The notes: generated by a model not told the origin, from the letters alone. Shown: positions 19,746 through 30,957, counted from the stretch's first letter. The stretch is DNA of 64,000 bases from Clostridia bacterium UC5.1-1D2 (GCA_001304855.1 BBZN01000012.1:1-64000), one strand, 5' to 3'. Program-made: numbers and translations.

Positions 19746-21247
19746 ATGCTGATACAGGAGAATTTAAGTATACAGGAAAAACTTAAGATATTGACGGATG
19801 CAGCCAAATATGATGTGGCCTGTACTTCCAGCGGAGTGAAGAGAAAGGGGAAGGCCGGGAGTATTGGCAATACCTCGGAGGCCGGAATCTGCCACAGTTT
19901 TGCAGCAGACGGAAGGTGTATTTCCCTATTGAAGATCTTATTTACAAACCAGTGCATCTACGACTGTAAATACTGCGTCAACCGATGTTCCAACGATGTG
20001 GTTAGGACATCCTTCACTCCGGACGAGGTGTGCAGGCTGACTATGGAGTTTTACAGGAGAAACTTTATTGAGGGCCTGTTCCTAAGCTCCGGTATCCTGT
20101 ACAATGCCAACCACACCATGGAACTTATATATGAGACGGTGTATAAGCTGCGCAATCATTGGAATTTTAACGGGTATATCCATGTGAAGGCCATTCCGGG
20201 AGCCGACGGAGAGCTGGTAGAGCAGATGGGATTTCTGGCGGACAGGATGAGCGTGAATCTGGAACTGCCTACAGCCGAGGGGCTTAAGAACCTGGCGCCG
20301 GGAAAGACGAGGGACAAGATCCTAAAGCCTATGCGCCAGATTCAGCAGGGGATTTCCGTGTCCGGTCATCTTCTGGGATATGACCGGGAGTTTAAGAAGC
20401 CCTATGCCACCCAGCGGGCCGGCTTTGCAGGCGGAGCGGCGCTGATCAAACCGGAACTGGCAGACGTTGGAGGGCTTCTCCTGAAGGGTGAAGGAGGCAG
20501 ACAGAGGAGCCTGCCTTCCTCACCCTACAAAAAGACTCCCTTTGTTCCGGCAGGACAGAGTACCCAGATTATCGTGGGCGCCACGCCGGAGAGCGATTAT
20601 CAGATGATGTCTGTCAGCCAGGCCCTATACCGCAACTATGGATTAAAGCGGGTGTTTTACTCCGCCTATATACCTGTGAATGAAGACAGCAATCTTCCTG
20701 CGCCCGGAGGCAGGCCTCCTCTTCTGAGAGAACACCGCCTGTATCAGGCTGACTGGCTTCTGCGCTTTTACGGATTTCAGGCGGAGGAATTGTTATCTGA
20801 ATCACAGCCTAATTTCAATGTGTTTCTGGATCCCAAGTGCGACTGGGCTCTGCGGCATCTGGAAGGGTTTCCTGTGGAGGTGAACAGCGCCTCCTACGAC
20901 CGGCTTTTGAGAGTGCCGGAATGGGAGTAAAGTCTGCTATGAGGATTGTCACTGCCAGGAGGAAGGGAAATCTCACCTTTGAGGATTTGAAAAAGCTGGG
21001 GGTGGTTTTGAAGCGGGCGCGGTATTTTATAACCTGTTCCGGCCATATGATGGAGGGGTTTAAGCTGGATCAGGATTATATTACCAGCTGTCTGGTGGGA
21101 GATGAGCGGAGGGCTGCCTGGGATATTGAGCACAAGGACAGCTTCAGGCAGCTTTCCCTCTTTGATGATATGCATCTGGATATGCCGTTACCAGGGATGA
21201 TCAGTATGGAGCGGCAGTGGGAAATTTGTAGCAAGGGAGGATTATGA
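19746..21247 (+). CDS. Radical SAM protein of the DNA modification/repair type (TIGR03916-like, frameshifted)
   Basis: About 500 residues. The radical-SAM cluster motif is CIYDCKYC, preceded by FAADGRCISLLKILFTNQ. The C-terminus is helix-hairpin-helix-like (VPGMGVKSAMRIVTAR), as in DNA-binding proteins. A lost G near 20917 separates the C-terminal 110 residues from the main frame. The family is defined by its invariant pairing with a uracil-DNA-glycosylase-like DUF4130 protein, which is the next gene here. The biochemical role is not established; the assignment to DNA repair comes from the family. Confidence 0.82.
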
Positions 21248-22035
21248 ATATGACGGTTTATGTGTGCGGGCCTGATTTTGAGAATATATTGTGTGGCATC
21301 TACGACGCTTTTATGGGGGGCAGGGAGAGGAAAACCTGCGGCTGGAACTGAGGGGAGGGTTCCGGGGAACTGGAACTCTTTGCAGAGTATGTGGAGGTGG
21401 AGACGGTCCGGGAGAAGGTGGAGAAGGTTATCCGCACCATCGGGACCAAGCTGTCCAATGAGATCTATGAGCAGGTTTATATCGCTTCCCTCAGCCAGGA
21501 GGAGGAACGGCCGGATCGGATGTTCCGCTTTCTGGCGGAAGCCTTCCGCTATGGCCCGGGAGTGGTGGATATGATGCAGCTTCCTGCTGTCTATGAGATA
21601 TTCCGAATCCGGAGAAATGTCTATAATGAGAATCATCTTTTGACTCAGTTTACCCGATTTTCCCAGACCTCCCAGGGAGTGCTGGTCAGCCGTATCGGGC
21701 CTAAGAATGATGTGCTTCCCCTGCTGGCGCCTCATTTTGCAGACCGGCTGCCAGAGGAAAATTGGGCCATTTTTGATGAGAAGCGGGCGAAAGCGGCTGT
21801 TCATCCCATGGGAAAGGAATGGTTTCTTACGGATATCCCCCTGGAGGAACAGGGGGAGGATAAAGGGAATCGGGCAGGTTCGTGGCTGAGAGAGCAGACG
21901 GACGAGGAGATATATAAGAATTTGTGGTACACTTTTTTTGATGCGGTAGCCATCCGGGAGCGGACAAACTACAAGTGCCAGAGGAATCATCTGCCGCTGC
22001 GGTTCAGGCCATATATGACTGAGTTTAACCGGTAA
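21244..22035 (+). CDS. TIGR03915/DUF4130 DNA-metabolism protein paired with the radical SAM gene (frameshifted)
   Basis: It starts at ATG 21244, overlapping the radical-SAM stop, with the typical opening VYVCGPDFENILCGIYDAF. The body reads FRFLAEAFRYGPGVVDMMQLP, RIRRNVYNENHLLTQFTRFS and ends in LPLRFRPYMTEFN, all typical of this family. Two or more indels near 21330-21355 interrupt the N-terminal part. The partner relationship with the radical SAM protein is established across many bacteria, but the reaction is unknown. Confidence 0.8.
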
Positions 22036-22103
22036 GTGATCTGCCTATAAATCCCCTTGCCTTTTTTTCATTCTTTTAGTATAGTAATACTATCTTTAAG
22101 TCA

Positions 22104-22130
22104 GATGCAGGGAGTCTCCCTGCACTGTCT
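22104..22130 (+). terminator. Hairpin between the DUF4130 gene and comM
   Basis: TGCAGGGAG-T-CTCCCTGCA is a perfect 9-bp stem followed by CTGTCTTAATT, a weak T-run. Just upstream AGTATAGTAATACT (22078-22091) is a second small palindrome. Confidence 0.5.
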
Positions 22131-22209
22131 TAATTAATTGTCGGGTACGTTATCGTACTATTTTCCAGGTATAACAATTAAATTAAAGTTTCAGGGAAAG
22201 GGGAAAGGA

Positions 22210-23738
22210 ATGTTTACGCAAATTAACAGCGGGGGCATCCGGGCCGTAGAGGGATTTATAGTCTCTGTGGAAGCGGATGCGTCTGAAGGGCTGCCCGGAT
22301 TTTCCATATCCGGGCAGCTGGCTCTGGCAGTGAGGGAATCCCAGGACCGGGTACGGACTGCCCTGAGAAATTCCGGCTTCCGTCTGCCTGCTAAAAAATC
22401 ACGGTGAATCTGTCGCCGGCTGGTGTGAGAAAGGGCGGCACAGCCTATGATCTGCCCATAGCAGTGGCCATATTGGGAGCATACGCTGATAAATACGGAA
22501 TGCTTGAAAGACAGTATGGTCATAGGAGAGCTGGGGCTGGATGGCAGCGTAAAGCATGTAAGCGGTGTGCTGGCCTTAGTGACGGCTGCCAGAGATAAGG
22601 GACTTGTCAGATGCTTTCTTCCCCAGGTCAATGCCATAGAGGGAACTGTTATCGAGGGGGTGGAGATCGTTGGAGTGGAATCCCTGGGCCATATGGCGTG
22701 GCTCCTGGAACATCCCTCTGATATAAAGGGTATAAGGGGCATGGATGAGAATGCATGGAGGCAGGAGAACAGGGGGTGGGATCTGGATTTCCGGGAGGTC
22801 AGCGGACAGCTGGTTCTTAAGCGGGCGGCCGAGGTGGCTGCGGCAGGGATGCATGGCCTGCTTCTGAACGGCAGCGCAGGAACAGGTAAAACCATGGTTG
22901 CTTCCAGAATACCGACTATTCTTCCGGCGCTGACCAGGGAGGAGGATATTGAAATTTCCAAGACCTACAGCATCTGCGGCCTTCTGCCGCCGGGACGTCC
23001 CCTGCTCTCCAGACGTCCCTTCCGCAGCCCCCACCATACCATCACTCCTCAGGGACTTACAGGAGGCGGTATGCCTGCCAGACCGGGGGAACTCTCACTG
23101 GCCTCAGGCGGTGTTCTGTTTTAGATGAGCTGCCTCATTTCAGCCGGGAGGCCATCGAAATTCTGCGCCAGCCTTTGGAGGAGCGTCAGGTGGTAGTGAC
23201 CAGAGTGGCGGGAAGCTTTGTGTTTCCTGCGGATTTTATGCTGGTTGCAGCCATGAATCCCTGCCCCTGCGGATTTTATCCGGACAGAAGCAGGTGTAAT
23301 TGTTCGGAGTCGGAGATACGGCGGTATCTGCACCGCATTTCCAGACCTGTACTGGAGCGGTTTGATATCTGTGTGGAGGCGGCTCCCGTCACCTTTGAGG
23401 AGCTGAGGGGCGGCGGAGAGAGCGAGGCCTCTGCTGCCATAAGGCAGCGTGTGGAGTTGGTCAGGAAGATACAGGAAAAGCGGTTTGAGGGAACTGGTAT
23501 CCGGTTTAACAGCCGCATGGGCGCTAAGGAGATAAAAAGATTTTGCCGTCTGGAGCCGGAAGAGGAAGCTTTTGTGAAAAAGATTTATGATGCCAGGGGT
23601 TTAAGCGCCAGAAGATATCACAAGACACTGAAGGTGGCCAGGACGATTTCCGACCTGGCAGGAAAGGCGCGGATTCAGCGGGAACACTTGGCGGAAGCTT
23701 TGGGATACAGTCTTTTGGAGGAGAAGCTATGGGGATGA
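22210..23738 (+). CDS. comM: YifB/ComM-family Mg-chelatase-like AAA ATPase (frameshifted)
   Basis: About 510 residues. N-terminal domain: INSGGIRAVEGFIVSVEADA and LPGFSISG, typical of YifB. AAA core: Walker A GSAGTGKTMVA, LDELPHFSREAIEILRQPLE (Walker B) and AAMNPCPCGFYP. ComM is a branch-migration helicase that aids integration of transformed DNA in other bacteria; its position directly before dprA fits this. Frame breaks near 22397, 22505 and 23123 are homopolymer-type. The start is ATG 22210 with AAAGGGGAAAGGA; an open frame from 22138 lacks family similarity. Confidence 0.85.
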
Positions 23739-24881
23739 GGATGAAAGCCACAGGACGGGAACCGATTCTATATGAAGCTGCGAGATGGAGCAGGGAGAAA
23801 GAATTCCTCTACTGGCTGTGCCGTTTTTCCAGCTTTGGGGCAGTGCCGGTTCGCAGGATAGGAGAGACTTTGGGCCGCTACGAAGATGCCTATTATATAG
23901 AAGGAATAGAATTAAAAAAATTTGGAATTGTAAAACGGGAGGAAGTATGCCGAAAGTACGACTTATGGAAGGGGCAGTTTCAACGGATGCAGGAGGAATA
24001 TTACGGGCTGACGGAACGGGGAATCCGTTTTATTACGCCCCTTGACCAGGAATATCCGGATAAACTGAGGAATATCTATGATTATCCCATGGGCCTTTTT
24101 GTAAAAGGAGAGCTTCCTGACGACAGCAGGCCTTCTGTAGCTATCATAGGTGCCAGAAACTGCACCGGTTACGGAAAGAGGGCGGCAGAGACTATGGGAC
24201 GCGAGCTGGCTGAAAATGGAGTTCAGATTATCAGCGGACTGGCTTTGGGGGATTGACGGTGCTGGACACGAGGGCGCATTGAAGGGGCAAGGAAAAACCT
24301 TTGGGGTCTTGGGATGCGGGGTAAACATCTGCTACCCCAGAAGCAACTATAAACTTTATGAACAGATTTTGACCCAGGGCGGCGTCCTTTCTGAGTATGG
24401 ACCGGATCAGGAGCCCTACGCATCCAACTTTCCTGTGCGGAACCGGATCATCAGCGGACTTTCCGATGTGATCCTGGTGATTGAGGCCCGCAGAAAGAGC
24501 GGATCATTGATTACGGCAGAACTGGGATTAGAGCAGGGAAGGGAAATTTTTGCACTTCCCGGCCGAATTACTGACCCATTAAGCGAAGGCTGTAACCAGT
24601 TGATACAAAATGGCGCAGGTATTCTCATATCCCCTGAGAATGTGTTGGAATACATGGGCATTTTCTACAAAAATAGAATGAATCTTCATGAAAAAGACCA
24701 GAAGGGACTTGCCAAGACCGAAAAAATGGTGTATAGTTGCCTAGATTCCGAACCCAGACATCTGGAGCAGGTTGCGGCAGCAACAGGGATGTCTGTAAGC
24801 AGTTGTATGAGCGCTCTGCTGGAACTGGAGCTGGGGGGATTTGCAGTGCGGACTACAGGTCAGTATTACATCCGCGGATGA
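23729..24881 (+). CDS. dprA: DNA-processing protein DprA (frameshifted)
   Basis: About 383 residues: an N-terminal helical region, then the Rossmann-like DNA-binding fold (VAIIGARNCTGYGKRAAE, IISGLALGIDGAGHEGAL, VLGCGVNICYPRSN) and a C-terminal winged helix (LEQVAAATGMSVSSCMSALLELELGG). It loads RecA on incoming single-stranded DNA. The frame breaks near 24248, where one extra G in a G-run is the simplest explanation. It overlaps the comM stop by 10 bases, and GGAGGAG precedes the start. Confidence 0.87.
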
Positions 24882-24941
24882 TGAAAGATGAATATCCAAT
24901 AAGAGATAAGAATATATAAATGAGGGAATAGGAGTTTTACA

Positions 24942-27025
24942 ATGGCAAATTATCTGGTAATTGTGGAGTCGCCGGCGAAGGTAAAAACCATCAAAAAGTT
25001 TCTGGGGACAAATTATGAAGTTGACGCATCGGGAGGCCACGTGAGGGATCTCCCCAAGAGCCAGCTGGGAATTGATGTGGAGCACGATTTTGAACCCAAG
25101 TACATTACAATACGGGGGAAAGGGGATGTGCTTGCCAAGCTGCGCAAGGAAGTGAAGAAAGCAGACAAGATTTATCTGGCAACCGACCCTGACCGCGAGG
25201 GGGAAGCTATCTCCTGGCATCTGATGAAGGCGCTTAAGCTGGATGAATTAAAGGATAAGGACGTTTACCGGATTAGCTTTAACGAGATTACAAAAAATGC
25301 TGTAAAGACATCCCTCAAAAGCCCGAGAGCTCTTGACATGAGCCTGGTGGACGCGCAGCAGACCAGAAGAATGCTGGACCGCATGGTGGGTTATACCATC
25401 AGCCCCCTGCTCTGGGCAAAGGTTAAGCGGGGCTTAAGTGCAGGACGTGTCCAGTCTGTGGCATTGCGAATGATTTGTGACAGGGAGGATGAGATCAATG
25501 CATTTATCCCTGAGGAATACTGGAATCTGGAAGCCAATCTTTTGTTAAAGGGCAGTAAGAAGCCTCTCACAGCAAAATATTATGGCCCTAAGGATTCTAA
25601 CGGCAAAGCCGTTATCCGCAGCAAAGATGAACTGGATAAGATCCTTATGACTCTGGAGGGCTGCAGCTATGTGATAGATGAGGTAAAAAAAGGCGAGCGG
25701 GTGAAGAAGGCCCCCATTCCCTTTACCACCAGCACATTGCAGCAGGAAGCCTCTAAGGTTCTCAACTTTTCTACTCAGAAAACAATGCGTCTGGCCCAGC
25801 AGCTATATGAGGGCGTGGAGGTGAAGGGACGCGGAACGCTGGGTCTTATCACATACCTGAGAACGGATTCCACACGTATAGCAGACGAGGCGGATGCTGC
25901 CGCCAGAGCTTTCGTGAGGACGGCCTACGGCGATAATTATGAGGCCAGGGAGAACAGAAAAGTAAGAACAACGGTAAGATACAGGATGCCCATGAGGCTA
26001 TCCGTCCCACAGATATTACACTCACCCCAACCATTGTAAAGGAATCTCTCCAGCGGGATTTATTTCGTTTGTACCAGCTGATATGGAAACGTTTTACAGC
26101 CAGCCGTATGGCGCCTGCCGTATATGAGACTACTTCTGTTAAAATAGAAGCAGGAAGCCAGCTGTTTACTACATCTGCTTCCAGGCTTACCTTTGACGGT
26201 TTTATGTCTGTGTATGTGGAATCCGACGACGAGGAGGAGAAGAATCAGGTTCTGGGCAATCTGGAAAAGGGCGCTGTTCTTAAGCTGGATAATCTGGATC
26301 CAAGCCAGCATTTTACCCAGCCTCCTGCACATTACACGGAAGCTTCCCTTGTAAAGGCGTTGGAGGAACAGGGAATCGGACGTCCCAGCACTTATGCCCC
26401 TACTATTACCACCATCATCGCAAGAAGATATGTGGTGAAGGAGAGCAAGAATCTGTATGTGACGGAACTGGGAGATGTTGTAAACCGTATTATGAAGAAT
26501 TCATTTCCAAGCATAGTGGATTTGAACTTTACAGCGAATATGGAATCCCTTCTTGATAAAGTAGCTGACGGTACTGTGCCCTGGAAGACGGTAGTGAGCA
26601 ATTTCTATCCGGATTTGGATGAGGCGGTCAAAATCGCTGAGACTGAGCTGGAGTCTGTAAAGATAGCGGATGAAGTGTCCGATGAGGTCTGCGATCTGTG
26701 CGGACGCCAGATGGTAATCAAATACGGCCCTCACGGAAAATTCCTGGCATGTCCCGGATTTCCTGATTGCAAGAATACAAAGCCATATCTGGAAAAGATT
26801 GGAGTTCCCTGTCCCAAGTGCGGCAAGGAAGTGGTGCGCAAGAAGACAAAAAAAGGCCGTCTTTACTTCGGATGCGAGGCCAACCCTGAATGCGATTTTA
26901 TGTCATGGCAGAAGCCATCCACCCAGAAATGCCCCAAATGCGGTTCTTATATGGTGGAAAAAGGGAACAAGCTTCTCTGCTCAGATGAGACTTGCGGATA
27001 CCGCACAGATAAAGCAGAAAAGTAA
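24942..27025 (+). CDS. topA: DNA topoisomerase I (frameshifted)
   Basis: Relaxes negative supercoils. Seen: the TOPRIM start YLVIVESPAKVKTIKKFLG, ATDPDREGEAISWHL, the catalytic-Tyr region LITYLRTDSTRI, QGIGRPSTYAPTI, and three C-terminal zinc ribbons (CDLCGRQM, CPKCGKEV, CPKCGSYM). One base is lost near 25963 (SKNNGKIQDAHEAIRP junction). The restored length of about 694 residues is normal. As an essential gene it is good evidence that this frameshift is an error. The order dprA-topA-codY is classical for Firmicutes. Confidence 0.94.
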
Positions 27026-27092
27026 TAATATTTGTCAAGATAAATATAGAAAATTAAAAAATCTTAAAATAATTGAAAACTTCAAAAAACTC

Positions 27093-27121
27093 TTGTTATT
27101 GCTTAAGAATTGTGCTAAAAT
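27093..27121 (+). promoter_or_regulatory. codY promoter
   Basis: TTGTTA (27093-27098), 17 bases, TAAAAT (27116-27121). AAGGAGG at 27165-27171 is the ribosome site of codY. Confidence 0.65.
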
Positions 27122-27180
27122 TTAATCATTAGTAGAGTATTTTTAGGTGTAATACAAAGTGGATAAGGAGGTTTTCGCAG

Positions 27181-27978
27181 ATGAGTGTTCAATTGTTGGA
27201 CAAAACAAGGAAAATCAATAATCTGTTGCATAACAACAATTCTCATAAGGTGGTTTTTAACGATATATGTAAAGTGCTGAGTGAGATACTGTTATCTAAC
27301 ATATTAGTGATCAGCAAGAAGGGAAAAGTGCTGGGAGTTAGCTGCTGTCATGGCGTGGACGAGATTGAAGAGTTAATCGAAGATCAGGTAGGCGGTCATG
27401 TGGATCAGATGCTGAATGAACGTCTTTTAAGCGTTTTGTCTACCAAGGAGAACGTGAATCTTGCAACTCTTGGATTTGCAGAAGAGAATGTTAAAAAGTA
27501 TCAGGCCATTATTACCCCCATCGATATTGCCGGGGAGAGGCTGGGCACCTTGTTTATTTACAAGTCGGATTCCAGCTATGATATTGACGACATTATTTTA
27601 AGTGAATATGGCACTACGGTTGTAGGGTTGGAGATGATGCGCTCTGTGAATGAAGAGAATGCGGAAGAAACCCGAAAGGTACAGATTGTGAAATCTGCTA
27701 TCAGCACGTTGTCGTTCTCAGAGTTGGAAGCGATCATTCATATTTTTGAGGAGCTGGACGGCAGTGAGGGAATTCTGGTAGCAAGTAAGATAGCAGACCG
27801 GGTAGGTATTACCCGATCCGTCATTGTAAATGCGCTGAGAAAATTTGAAAGCGCAGGAGTAATAGAATCTCGTTCTTCGGGTATGAAGGGAACTTATATC
27901 AAGGTGTTAAATGATGTGGTGTTCGATGAGTTGAAGGCTATCAAAGCGTCCAACTCCAAATTTAAAATAAAGTTTTAA
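27181..27978 (+). CDS. codY: GTP-sensing global transcriptional repressor CodY
   Basis: 265 residues, read intact. The N-terminal GAF domain begins MSVQLLDKTRKINNLL and senses branched-chain amino acids. The C-terminal winged helix includes ASKIADRVGITRSVIVNALRKFESAGVIESRSSG, cited here only as the helix-turn-helix around residues 200-235. CodY represses nutrient-scavenging and stationary-phase genes when GTP and Ile/Leu/Val are plentiful. It is followed by a strong terminator and preceded by its own promoter. Confidence 0.95.
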   Translation: MSVQLLDKTRKINNLLHNNNSHKVVFNDICKVLSEILLSNILVISKKGKVLGVSCCHGVDEIEELIEDQVGGHVDQMLNERLLSVLSTKENVNLATLGFAEENVKKYQAIITPIDIAGERLGTLFIYKSDSSYDIDDIILSEYGTTVVGLEMMRSVNEENAEETRKVQIVKSAISTLSFSELEAIIHIFEELDGSEGILVASKIADRVGITRSVIVNALRKFESAGVIESRSSGMKGTYIKVLNDVVFDELKAIKASNSKFKIKF

Positions 27979-27988
27979 TCATAACTAG

Positions 27989-28030
27989 CGGCAGCCTGCA
28001 AAAAGTACTTGCAAGCTGCCTGTTTTTATG
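27989..28030 (+). terminator. Terminator after codY
   Basis: GGCAGC and GCAA pair with TTGC and GCTGCC, followed by TGTTTTTA. Confidence 0.8.
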
Positions 28031-28136
28031 CTATATTTGAAAGGCTGACAAAAAACACGTCTGTGGATTCTACGGAACGGTGCCTGGAACAGATATAGGA
28101 CAGGTCTTTCGGGAAATGTCAGAAGCAGACGGAAGA

Positions 28137-28170
28137 GCCTGAACTCTCATGCTCAGCGGAGCAGGCAAAA
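28137..28170 (+). promoter_or_regulatory. Hairpin in the rpsB 5' leader
   Basis: GCCTG (28137-28141) pairs with CAGGC (28162-28166), with CTC/GAG inside, ending about 15 bases before the ribosome site GGAGG. A role in autoregulation by S2 is only a possibility. Confidence 0.35.
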
Positions 28171-28191
28171 AACCAAACGGAGGTAAGAAAC

Positions 28192-28937
28192 ATGAGCGTA
28201 ATTTCAATGAAGCAGTTGCTGGAAGCTGGTGTACATTTCGGTCACCAGACAAGAAGATGGAACCCTAAGATGGCCCCCTACATCTACACAGAGAGAAATG
28301 GTATCTACATCATCGATCTTCAGAAGTCTGTAGGCAAGGTAGATGAGGCGTACAAGGCAGTATCCGATGTCGCAGCCGATGGCGGCACCATCCTGTTTGT
28401 GGGAACCAAAAGCAGGCGCAGGAGGCTATCAAAGCCGAGGCAGAGCGCTGCGGAATGTACTATGTTAATGAGAGATGGCTTGGCGGTATGCTGACCAATT
28501 TCAAGACCATCCAGAGCCGTGTTGCAAGACTGAAGGAGATCGAGGCTATGTCTCAGGACGGGACCTTTGATGTTCTTCCAAAGAAGGAAGTTATTGAGTT
28601 AAAGAAAGAGTGGGATAAGCTGGAGAGAAACCTGGGCGGTATCAAGGATATGAAGAGACTCCCGGACGCTATCTTTATTGTAGATCCAAAGAAGGAACAC
28701 ATTTGTGTTCAGGAAGCCCATACTCTGGGTATTCCCTTGATTGGCATTGTAGATACTAACTGTGATCCGGAAGAACTGGATTATGTAATCCCGGGCAATG
28801 ATGATGCTATCAGAGCCGTTAAGCTGATTGTTTCCAAGATGGCAGATGCTGTTATTGAGGCAAAGCAGGGAGAAGTATTGGAAGGCGCTATGGAGCTGGA
28901 AATTCCTGTAGAGGCATTTGAGGCAGCAGAGGCTTAA
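28192..28937 (+). CDS. rpsB: 30S ribosomal protein S2 (frameshifted)
   Basis: Begins [20 protein letters not shown], the universal S2 opening, and continues with [14 protein letters not shown] and [14 protein letters not shown]. One A appears lost near 28407 (VGTKKQAQEA junction); the restored length is 248 residues. An essential ribosomal protein cannot be a pseudogene here, so the break is best explained as a base-calling error. AACGGAGG precedes the start; tsf follows 29 bases later. Confidence 0.95.
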
Positions 28938-28966
28938 TTCAAACTTTTAAATTGGAGGAAGATGAC

Positions 28967-29929
28967 ATGGCAGCAGTAACCGCAGGAATGGTAAAAGAGT
29001 TAAGAGAGACAACGGGAGCAGGGATGATGGACTGCAAGAAAGCCCTTGCAGCTACCGACGGCGATATGGAGAAGGCAGTTGAGTTCCTGAGAGAGAAGGG
29101 GCTTGCCGGAGCAGCTAAAAAGGCTGGCCGTATTGCAGCCGAAGGTATCGTAGCTACCGCATTAACGGAGGACGGCAAGAAGGCTGTAGTAGTTGAGGTA
29201 AATGCTGAGACTGACTTCGTTGCTAAGAATGAGAAGTTCCAGACCTATGTTGCAGAGGTTGCAGCACAGGCATTGAATACGACCGCTGATAGCTTAGAGG
29301 CATTTATGGAGGAAAAGTGGGAGAAAGACACAAGCCTTACTGTTAAAGAGGCCCTGGCTTCCCAGATTTCCATTATCGGCGAGAATATGAACATCCGCCG
29401 TTACGAGCAGGTGGAGGAGGCTAAGGGTTTTGTTGCGTCCTACATCCACGCAGGCGGAAAGATTGGCGTCCTGGTTGATGTTGAGACCGACGTTGTTAAT
29501 GATGCGATTAAAGAAATGGCGAAGAACGTGGCTATGCAGGCTGCAGCTCTGAAGCCGATGTTTACCAGCAGAGACGAAGTAAGCGCTGAGTATATTGCCA
29601 AGGAGACTGAAATTCTTACAGCGGCAGCTAAGAACGAGAAGCCGGATGCCAATGACAAGATTATCGAGGGCATGGTTAAAGGCCGCATCAACAAAGAGCT
29701 GAAGGAGACTTGTCTCTTAGATCAGGTTTATGTTAAGGCAGAGGACGGAAAGCAGAGCGTAGCTCAGTATGTAGCAGCAGTTGCCAAGGCAAACGGCGCG
29801 AATGTTGCAGTTAAGAAGTTTGTCCGCTTTGAAACGGGAGAGGGCCTTGAGAAGAAGAATGAAGATTTTGCAGCTGAGGTTGCAAAGCAGATGGTCAATA
29901 AGCGATTGTTATCCTGCCATCTGAAATAG
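28967..29929 (+). CDS. tsf: Elongation factor Ts
   Basis: Nucleotide exchange factor for EF-Tu. The N-terminal UBA-like domain (TGAGMMDCKKALAATDGD) and the TDFVAKN motif are clear. ATG 28967 has TTGGAGGAAG upstream and gives the family start MAAVTAGMVKELRE. The end is odd: after EDFAAEVAKQM, where clostridial EF-Ts usually stops within a few residues, it reads VNKRLLSCHLK before the stop. pyrH and frr, which normally follow tsf in Firmicutes, are absent; a repeat and an accessory island follow instead. Confidence 0.93.
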   Translation: MAAVTAGMVKELRETTGAGMMDCKKALAATDGDMEKAVEFLREKGLAGAAKKAGRIAAEGIVATALTEDGKKAVVVEVNAETDFVAKNEKFQTYVAEVAAQALNTTADSLEAFMEEKWEKDTSLTVKEALASQISIIGENMNIRRYEQVEEAKGFVASYIHAGGKIGVLVDVETDVVNDAIKEMAKNVAMQAAALKPMFTSRDEVSAEYIAKETEILTAAAKNEKPDANDKIIEGMVKGRINKELKETCLLDQVYVKAEDGKQSVAQYVAAVAKANGANVAVKKFVRFETGEGLEKKNEDFAAEVAKQMVNKRLLSCHLK

Positions 29930-29940
29930 GCATATTCTGC

Positions 29941-30077
29941 CACAAAATAGCATCATTTTGAGGCGAAAAATAGGAAAAAAGGACCTAAGGTATGTGAAAA
30001 CCATACTTTGGGTCCTTTTTCGTGCCTGAAATCCTCCGGGCCCCTTGTCCCAGGCAATCCCCCGGGGCCATCGGCCG
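29941..30077. repeat. Dispersed hairpin repeat, copy 1
   Basis: The core GGACCTAAGGTATG pairs with CATACTTTGGGTCC (29981-30015), flanked by AAAAA and TTTTT, so it acts as a bidirectional terminator. The following bases (GTGCCTGAAATC...CCATCGGCCGA) are also shared with 40221-40354, so the repeat is longer than a terminator. The stretch 30078-30292 shows no gene. Confidence 0.7.
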
Positions 30078-30292
30078 ATTTTGCCCGGCATCGGGCCATT
30101 CTGCCGTTGAAAATAGGGAGTCAAAAGGTCGGAAACCCTTGTAAACAAAGGCTTTGGCGGTGATGGGAGCTGCCTGGGGCCGGAGGGAGAGTGGGAGGAA
30201 AAAGGAGCCAGAGGGAGAGGACTATGAGAGTGCCAGAGGGCAAAATTCTGGATACAAAAGCAGGAGACAGAGGGCCGGGAGGCTGATGTCTG

Positions 30293-30800
30293 TTATATAT
30301 GTGCTGTTTTGTGGGAGAATGTGCCTATTTTAAATGGCAGAACAACATAGACCCTGCAACTAATGTGAATTAATTGCAGTTTTTGACGGATTTCTGTTGT
30401 TTCGCAGTTTTGTATGGAAAGACTATTTGCAATAAACAGGCTTATCATTTTTTCTCTGCTCATATTTCTCACATGGGAAATATCACGAAGCGTTTCAATT
30501 TCATCTTCAATTTCAGAAAATGCGGTGCTTACATCTGTAAAGTGATGAAATGCAAGGCGGGAGAATACAATATCAAAGCTGTCATTCAAAAATGGGAGTT
30601 CTTCCCCATAGCCTTTTATAAAACCATGTTATCTAAATGACTGTTGTCTGCTTCCTGTTTCCCAACCTGCAGCATAGGAAGTGTTGCGTCCAAGCATACG
30701 ACGGTCTGCACCAATGGGGCAAAGGAACGTCCGCAGGCACAGTTCCGGCAGCCACTGCTAAAACAGTGTCCTGCTTGGCCGGAGCAACACATGAGAGGGT
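30293..30800 (-). pseudogene. Class I SAM-dependent methyltransferase, decayed
   Basis: On the minus strand, in two frames, one reads a motif-I-like stretch (AVAAGTGACGRSFAPLV), then DSFDIVFSRLAFHHFTDVS and DEIETLRDISHVRNMSRE, all typical of small UbiE-like methyltransferases. At least one frame change near 30590 and an internal deletion after TAFSE (about 20-30 residues missing) break it. It is joined head-on to the Ogt fragment. Confidence 0.6.
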
Positions 30801-30809
30801 ATGGCTCAA

Positions 30810-30956
30810 GTATGGAAGTTCTTTCTCCTCCTGTTCTTTGTCCAGACCGTATGAAAAATATTTCTGTCCCTCAAACCACAATCCGGTCAATCCCATATCA
30901 TCAGCCGCTAAAAGCATATTGCCGATAGGAGATTGATAATGACTGATGTACTGCAT
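30810..30956 (-). pseudogene. N-terminal fragment of methylated-DNA-protein cysteine methyltransferase (Ogt)
   Basis: MQYISHYQSPIGNMLLAADD and GLTGLWFEGQKYF are the typical start of Ogt. After about 49 residues it runs into methyltransferase sequence; the catalytic PCHR domain is absent. GGAGGG precedes the start, 1 base after the stop of the monooxygenase-like gene. Confidence 0.6.
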
Positions 30957-30957
30957 A

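Noticed and set aside
24942-28937. Calling topA, dprA and rpsB pseudogenes
   Set aside because: The genes are essential or conserved and a single-base correction restores complete proteins; error is far more likely than decay.
30637-30936. Plus-strand open frames at 30.6-30.9 kb
   Set aside because: They are shadows of the minus-strand methyltransferase and Ogt fragments, whose residues match known families.
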